Assembly: GCA_027295245.1 (NCBI GenBank)
Contig: JAPULF010000447.1
Span: 1 to 11,002 of the forward strand
Source of the DNA: Planctomycetota bacterium
Lineage (GTDB): Bacteria; Planctomycetota; Phycisphaerae; UBA1845; UTPLA1
Length of the DNA stretch: 11,002 bases
Direction of reading: 5' to 3'
Under the pieces are notes generated by a model, which was not told the origin of the DNA, did no database searches, and saw nothing but the letters and a program-made list of their open reading frames with translations. The translations under genes and the position numbers were made by a program. Shown piece after piece: positions 7,569 to 11,002 of the stretch (its first letter is position 1; the number at the start of each line of letters is the position of its first letter).

Positions 7569-10022
7569 GTGGCCGAATCGCCGTTGCAGAAATCCTCCGA
7601 ACATGATCCGGAGTCCAACAGCAACTCAGCCCAGGACGCCCGGGCCTACTCCGAATTGCCGACCGGCAGCGGATTGGGCAAGTATCGAATCCTCGAACGC
7701 ATCCGCAAGACACACCACGCCGTAATCTACAAGGCCCGCGACTCGTTGCTGGATCGACTCGTGGGCCTCAAGCAAATGTCTCCCGGGCTGATCGACGATC
7801 CGGTGGCGTGCGGCGAATTCCGGCGCGAAGCACAGATGATGGCCCGCTGCGGACGGTCCAGCCGCCATGTCATCGGGATCCACGAGCTGATCGGCGATGA
7901 TCACGGTCTCTTCATCGTCCAGGATCACCTGCAAGGACGATGGCTCGAATCACTGATTTCCAAACGACAACTCGACGCTTCGCACACGCTCCGGGCATTC
8001 GGCACCATTGCCATCGGACTTCGAGCGATCCATGCCCTCGGCATCATTCATCGAGACATCCGGCCTTCCAACATCGTCTTCGACGCGAAGGCCGGCGCGA
8101 TCATTGCGGACTTGTTCAGCGCCGCCCCCGAGGGTGATTCCGGTGTCCCATACCTGCCAACCAGAAAATACACCGCGCCTGAACTCTTGCTCGAAAAAGA
8201 GTATGACGATCGAGTCGACGTCTACTCGCTCGGGATGATCCTCTTTGAAATGTGCGTCGGCCGCGCCCAGCTAGACCATCATTTTTCCGATCTCCTGTCA
8301 GACCCGCGGGGCGCGGACGATGGCTGGATGGCATGGCACACGGATTACAACAAACCTCTTCCGCGGGCCTCCGAACTGAACCCCTCCGTCCCACAGTCGT
8401 TGTCGACGATCATTGACAAGGCGACTTCGAAGGGTTTGGACGACCGTTATTCTTCCATTGATGAAATGATCGCCGCCCTGTCGCGATTGATGAAGACCCG
8501 AAGACGTCAATCCGCGCCCCAATTGCCGGCTCCGATGCCGATCAGGCACGTCGGCCCCGAACAACTGCACTCGACGCCTCGGCTGCCGCGACTCGGCATG
8601 ACAGGCCCCGATTCAGGCGGGGCGACCTCCCCACTGTCCTCGGCAAACCGCGAAACCACGACCCACCAGGTTGCATGGGCGGACGGTTCGCGCACCACGA
8701 TCGCAACCGCCACGACCGAGACGGCCGAACAGCCAGCGCCGGTGTCAACAACTCGAGTCTCCGCGAAGGACAAGCCGGCTCGACGCCAACAAGCTGTCGT
8801 ACGCCGCCACCAAACCGTGACGGCCGACTCCATACCGACACCCGAATCGGTCGAGGAGAGCCTGAAACCCGAGGGTAGAAAGTGGCTCGTGGCGGCCGGC
8901 GTTGCTTCCGTGATCGCTGTCGCGCTTTTTGCGGCGGGCGCAATCGGCTGGTACCGGTATTGGGGACCCGGCGCCGCACACGAAATCCAGAATATATTTG
9001 CAGCGGGACTGACCGCCTATGACGATCACCGCTTCGTGCTGGCTCGAGAAAAATTTCTGCAAGCCGCCCGAACACCCGCCTCCGGGCGATTCGCCAAGGT
9101 TCGCGACAAGGCCGAGCGATGGGTTCTTCTGTCCGAGGCCCGGGAAGCCCTGCATCAGAAAAACTACGCCCGGGCACATGAGCGGTTGGCAATCGCGGAA
9201 AACCGCGGGGCGGACAGCACACAAATGACGGCCATCCGTCAGCTGCTGGATTCGCGCATTCGTCGAAATGAATTGACGGACCAGATCGAAGCGGCCATTG
9301 CCCGGGGCGACACCGCGATCCTGGACACACTCAGAGAGCCTGATGGACTTGTCGACTCCGATTTGACGATGCTGAGAAACCGGATTGCGGATTCGAGAGC
9401 CTGGGAACAGACCCGAAATCGCATGGAAAATGCACGTGCCGCACTGGGCGCCGGCGAGTACGCGGCAGCCTTGATGGCCTGCCGGGAAGCCCAGTTGATT
9501 TCAGATACCGTCGAAGTTCGAGACCTCGTGCGGCAAATCAAGAACATGGAGAAACGGGACGAGTGGGTCCGCCGAGGGAACGTAGCGATGGTCGATCAAA
9601 AGTACGACTTCGCGGTGGACGCATTCGATCGGGCGAACCGGTTGCAACCGGACAGCATGATCGAACGGAAGGCCGGTATGGCGCGGGCATACGTTCTCTT
9701 TGGAGAAGCGCTGGTCGCGATGGAAGACGGCGATCCACTGCTGGCGGAGAGAAAACTCAAGAACGCACTTTGGAACGGCCGTTTGCCGAAAGCCGTTGCG
9801 AAACTCCATGCGTGGAAGCCGGCATTCACGGCCGCCAGAGTCGCCTTTCGCGCAGATCGCGCGATGAAATCCGGCGATTTCAAGCAGGCAATCCGACTGT
9901 ACAAATCGGCCCTGCCTCAATTGCCGGCGCCTGCCGACGCCGTCGTTCGCGCGAAATTGGCCGTGGCCGAGCGCAACGCCACAAAAAAGCGCCGCCAAGA
10001 TACGACCACGCCGCGAGACTAG
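7569..10022 (+). CDS. Membrane-anchored Ser/Thr protein kinase-like protein with C-terminal TPR-like repeats
   Basis: Predicted 817 residues. The kinase domain is about 39-308: K68 (VGLK), E87 (helix C), HRDIRPSN at 161-168 with catalytic D163 and N168, TAPE at 202-205, and RVDVYSLGMILFEM at 215-228. Two motifs are abnormal. The glycine loop reads RIRKTHHAVIYKA (44-56) with no glycine, and DFG is replaced by DLF (181-183). It may be a weak or atypical kinase, or a pseudokinase. A Pro/Thr/Ser/Arg-rich linker (about 310-437) leads to one membrane helix (about 439-460). Beyond it, about 340 residues contain TPR-like helix pairs near 476-503, 518-545, 619-646, 667-694, 705-733 and 757-785, predicted outside the cytoplasmic membrane. 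These may sense or bind envelope proteins. The start is GTG, with GGAG 5 bases and AGGAAG 10 bases upstream; the next in-frame Met is M70, inside the kinase core. It is monocistronic as far as visible. Confidence 0.9.
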   Translation: MAESPLQKSSEHDPESNSNSAQDARAYSELPTGSGLGKYRILERIRKTHHAVIYKARDSLLDRLVGLKQMSPGLIDDPVACGEFRREAQMMARCGRSSRHVIGIHELIGDDHGLFIVQDHLQGRWLESLISKRQLDASHTLRAFGTIAIGLRAIHALGIIHRDIRPSNIVFDAKAGAIIADLFSAAPEGDSGVPYLPTRKYTAPELLLEKEYDDRVDVYSLGMILFEMCVGRAQLDHHFSDLLSDPRGADDGWMAWHTDYNKPLPRASELNPSVPQSLSTIIDKATSKGLDDRYSSIDEMIAALSRLMKTRRRQSAPQLPAPMPIRHVGPEQLHSTPRLPRLGMTGPDSGGATSPLSSANRETTTHQVAWADGSRTTIATATTETAEQPAPVSTTRVSAKDKPARRQQAVVRRHQTVTADSIPTPESVEESLKPEGRKWLVAAGVASVIAVALFAAGAIGWYRYWGPGAAHEIQNIFAAGLTAYDDHRFVLAREKFLQAARTPASGRFAKVRDKAERWVLLSEAREALHQKNYARAHERLAIAENRGADSTQMTAIRQLLDSRIRRNELTDQIEAAIARGDTAILDTLREPDGLVDSDLTMLRNRIADSRAWEQTRNRMENARAALGAGEYAAALMACREAQLISDTVEVRDLVRQIKNMEKRDEWVRRGNVAMVDQKYDFAVDAFDRANRLQPDSMIERKAGMARAYVLFGEALVAMEDGDPLLAERKLKNALWNGRLPKAVAKLHAWKPAFTAARVAFRADRAMKSGDFKQAIRLYKSALPQLPAPADAVVRAKLAVAERNATKKRRQDTTTPRD

Positions 10023-10156
10023 CCTCACGCCGTCCGAATCGTCTGAAGTGCGGCTCGAGTCATTGAGACAAACCCCGAGATTGATCGCCGAGTCGAATCG
10101 TCATCGCGTCAGCGTCAACGGCCGCGATTCGCTGTTCCGTGATGCCGCGCCCTTGA
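10023..10156. other. Convergent spacer between kinase and NHL genes
   Basis: 134 bp between two facing stop codons. A CGAATCG…CGATTCG inverted repeat of 7 bases with a loop of about 24 lies near 10093-10131. There is no GC-stem plus T-run on either strand, so I cannot point to an intrinsic terminator although one would be expected here. Confidence 0.35.
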
Positions 10157-11002
10157 CTACGGAAGCGGAATTCGTCGCACGTTGAATGGCAGCCCGTTCA
10201 CGAAATAAGCAAACTGTCTTCCGCCCTGGTCCCACAAATACAATCCGCGCGGCCGACTGACATCGCCGATTTCGCCCTCCGCCGAGGTAATCGATCGGCT
10301 GAACCGGGCGCTGCGATCCTCGGGATCGTAGACCAAAATCGCCAGCCGGTCTGTGTCGGCATCTCGCCCGCAAACATAGACCGATCCATTCCTGGCGACG
10401 AGTGCACGGCCGGCCTCGCGTAGCGCCGGCAGTTCGCGAACGAATTCCGTCTCCTCCTCGGATACGGAATACACTCGCACGCGCCCGCCGCCTTGGTCCG
10501 TGACACAAACGTGCCCGTTGGCGAAACACAATGAAGTGGGTCGGTCAAAGCCGAATCCCGCGTCCAACATTCGCAGGAACGATCCACGGCCGTCAAGTAC
10601 CTGAACACGATTGTTGCCGCGATCCGCAACGAGAATGTGTCCGAAACCGTCCACCGCAACGTCGCTGGGACGGTTGAACGCACCCGGGCCGGCGCCCGGA
10701 AAACCCGGCCAACTGCTTCGCGGAGGCGCCACCGACACAAGATCGCCACTGTCATAGAAACCCAAGACATGATTCGACGGGTCCGCAATGATCAGCCGCC
10801 GGTCGAATCCGATTGCGAGCCCGCCGAACGACGGCTCATAGCCGTCGAATCGCCGATACCGCAGGCCGATCGGTTGCGTTCCCACCTCTCCGTTGTATCG
10901 CAGTATCTGAGATGCGCCGTCGCCGACCAGAGATATGTACACCTGATGTGTCGGGGCGGGCGTAATCGCCATGGCGACGGCGTCCTTGTCGTACGCGACA
11001 AA
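10157..11002 (-). CDS. NHL-repeat beta-propeller protein, start beyond the right edge
   Basis: The last 281 residues of a larger protein; the frame has no stop up to the right edge and the translation is still propeller-like there (VAYDKDAVAMAITP…). An internal ATG at 10972 is therefore unlikely to be the real start. Successive blades can be seen: PSFGGLAIGFDRRLIIADPS, then FNRPSDVAVDGFGHILVADRG with NRVQVLD, then FDRPTSLCFANGHVCVTDQG with RVRVYS, then RALVARNGSVYVCGRD, then VSRPRGLYLWDQGGRQFAYF. This Rp-x-gla-vd-…-vaD-xxN-Rvqv pattern is the NHL repeat, which builds a propeller for binding proteins, peptides or other ligands, usually without catalysis. Whether the protein is secreted or anchored depends on the missing N-terminus. 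It runs tail to tail with the kinase gene; a working link is not shown. Confidence 0.88.
   Translation of the reverse strand, partial: FVAYDKDAVAMAITPAPTHQVYISLVGDGASQILRYNGEVGTQPIGLRYRRFDGYEPSFGGLAIGFDRRLIIADPSNHVLGFYDSGDLVSVAPPRSSWPGFPGAGPGAFNRPSDVAVDGFGHILVADRGNNRVQVLDGRGSFLRMLDAGFGFDRPTSLCFANGHVCVTDQGGGRVRVYSVSEEETEFVRELPALREAGRALVARNGSVYVCGRDADTDRLAILVYDPEDRSARFSRSITSAEGEIGDVSRPRGLYLWDQGGRQFAYFVNGLPFNVRRIPLP

Noticed and set aside
8542..9330. 262-codon open frame on the minus strand inside the kinase gene
   Set aside because: Its translation is Arg/Pro/Ser-rich without family features and it lies fully opposite a gene with clear domains; long antisense frames are expected at this GC content.
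10023..10156. Intrinsic terminator between kinase and NHL genes
   Set aside because: Only a 7-bp inverted repeat with a long loop and no T-run on either strand.
10157..10972. Reading the NHL gene as complete with start at 10972
   Set aside because: The frame stays open to the edge and the residues before this Met continue the propeller pattern, so the gene is cut by the window.
1..11002. CRISPR array, insertion sequence, tRNA or phage genes
   Set aside because: No regularly spaced repeats, terminal inverted repeats with transposase, tRNA cloverleaf or phage-like products were seen.

Overview
The window is GC-rich (about 60% by eye) and carries six genes or gene fragments that I can support, on both strands, with no rRNA, tRNA, CRISPR array or mobile element. 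The gene content fits a Gram-negative bacterium of the planctomycete/PVC type: a membrane-anchored Ser/Thr kinase with a helical-repeat outer domain, an NHL beta-propeller protein, an HD-GYP protein with worn motifs, and an RND pump with an unusually long periplasmic domain. This assignment rests on gene style only; no marker gene is present.

Layout. Positions 1-136 may hold the beginning of an unrecognised minus-strand gene. Positions 389-1624 (+) encode an HD-GYP family protein in which several metal ligands are substituted. It meets, tail to tail with a 4-bp overlap, a minus-strand fumarylacetoacetate hydrolase-family gene (1621-2418). Upstream of that on the minus strand lie a very long RND efflux permease (2486-6037) and its periplasmic adaptor (6046-7275). 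Adaptor and permease are 8 bp apart and probably translationally coupled. The FAH gene lies 67 bp beyond the permease and may be read from the same transcript. A divergent 293-bp control region (7276-7568) separates the pump genes from a GTG-started kinase gene (7569-10022, +). That gene faces a minus-strand NHL-propeller gene (10157 to the right edge), whose start lies outside the window.

How they work together. Adaptor and permease form the inner-membrane and periplasmic parts of a tripartite exporter; no outer-membrane channel gene is in the window. The kinase has a cytoplasmic catalytic domain, a long disordered linker, one membrane helix and a C-terminal array of TPR-like helical repeats that should lie outside the cytoplasmic membrane. 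The most notable signals are: the kinase keeps the catalytic Lys/Asp but lost the glycine loop and has DLF in place of DFG; the HD-GYP protein lost about two metal-binding histidines; the permease has an insertion of roughly 80 residues, rich in charged helix, in its first periplasmic C-loop; and a 16-bp inverted repeat covers the adaptor start codon beside a promoter placed for a leaderless message. I found no convincing previously undescribed multi-gene system.
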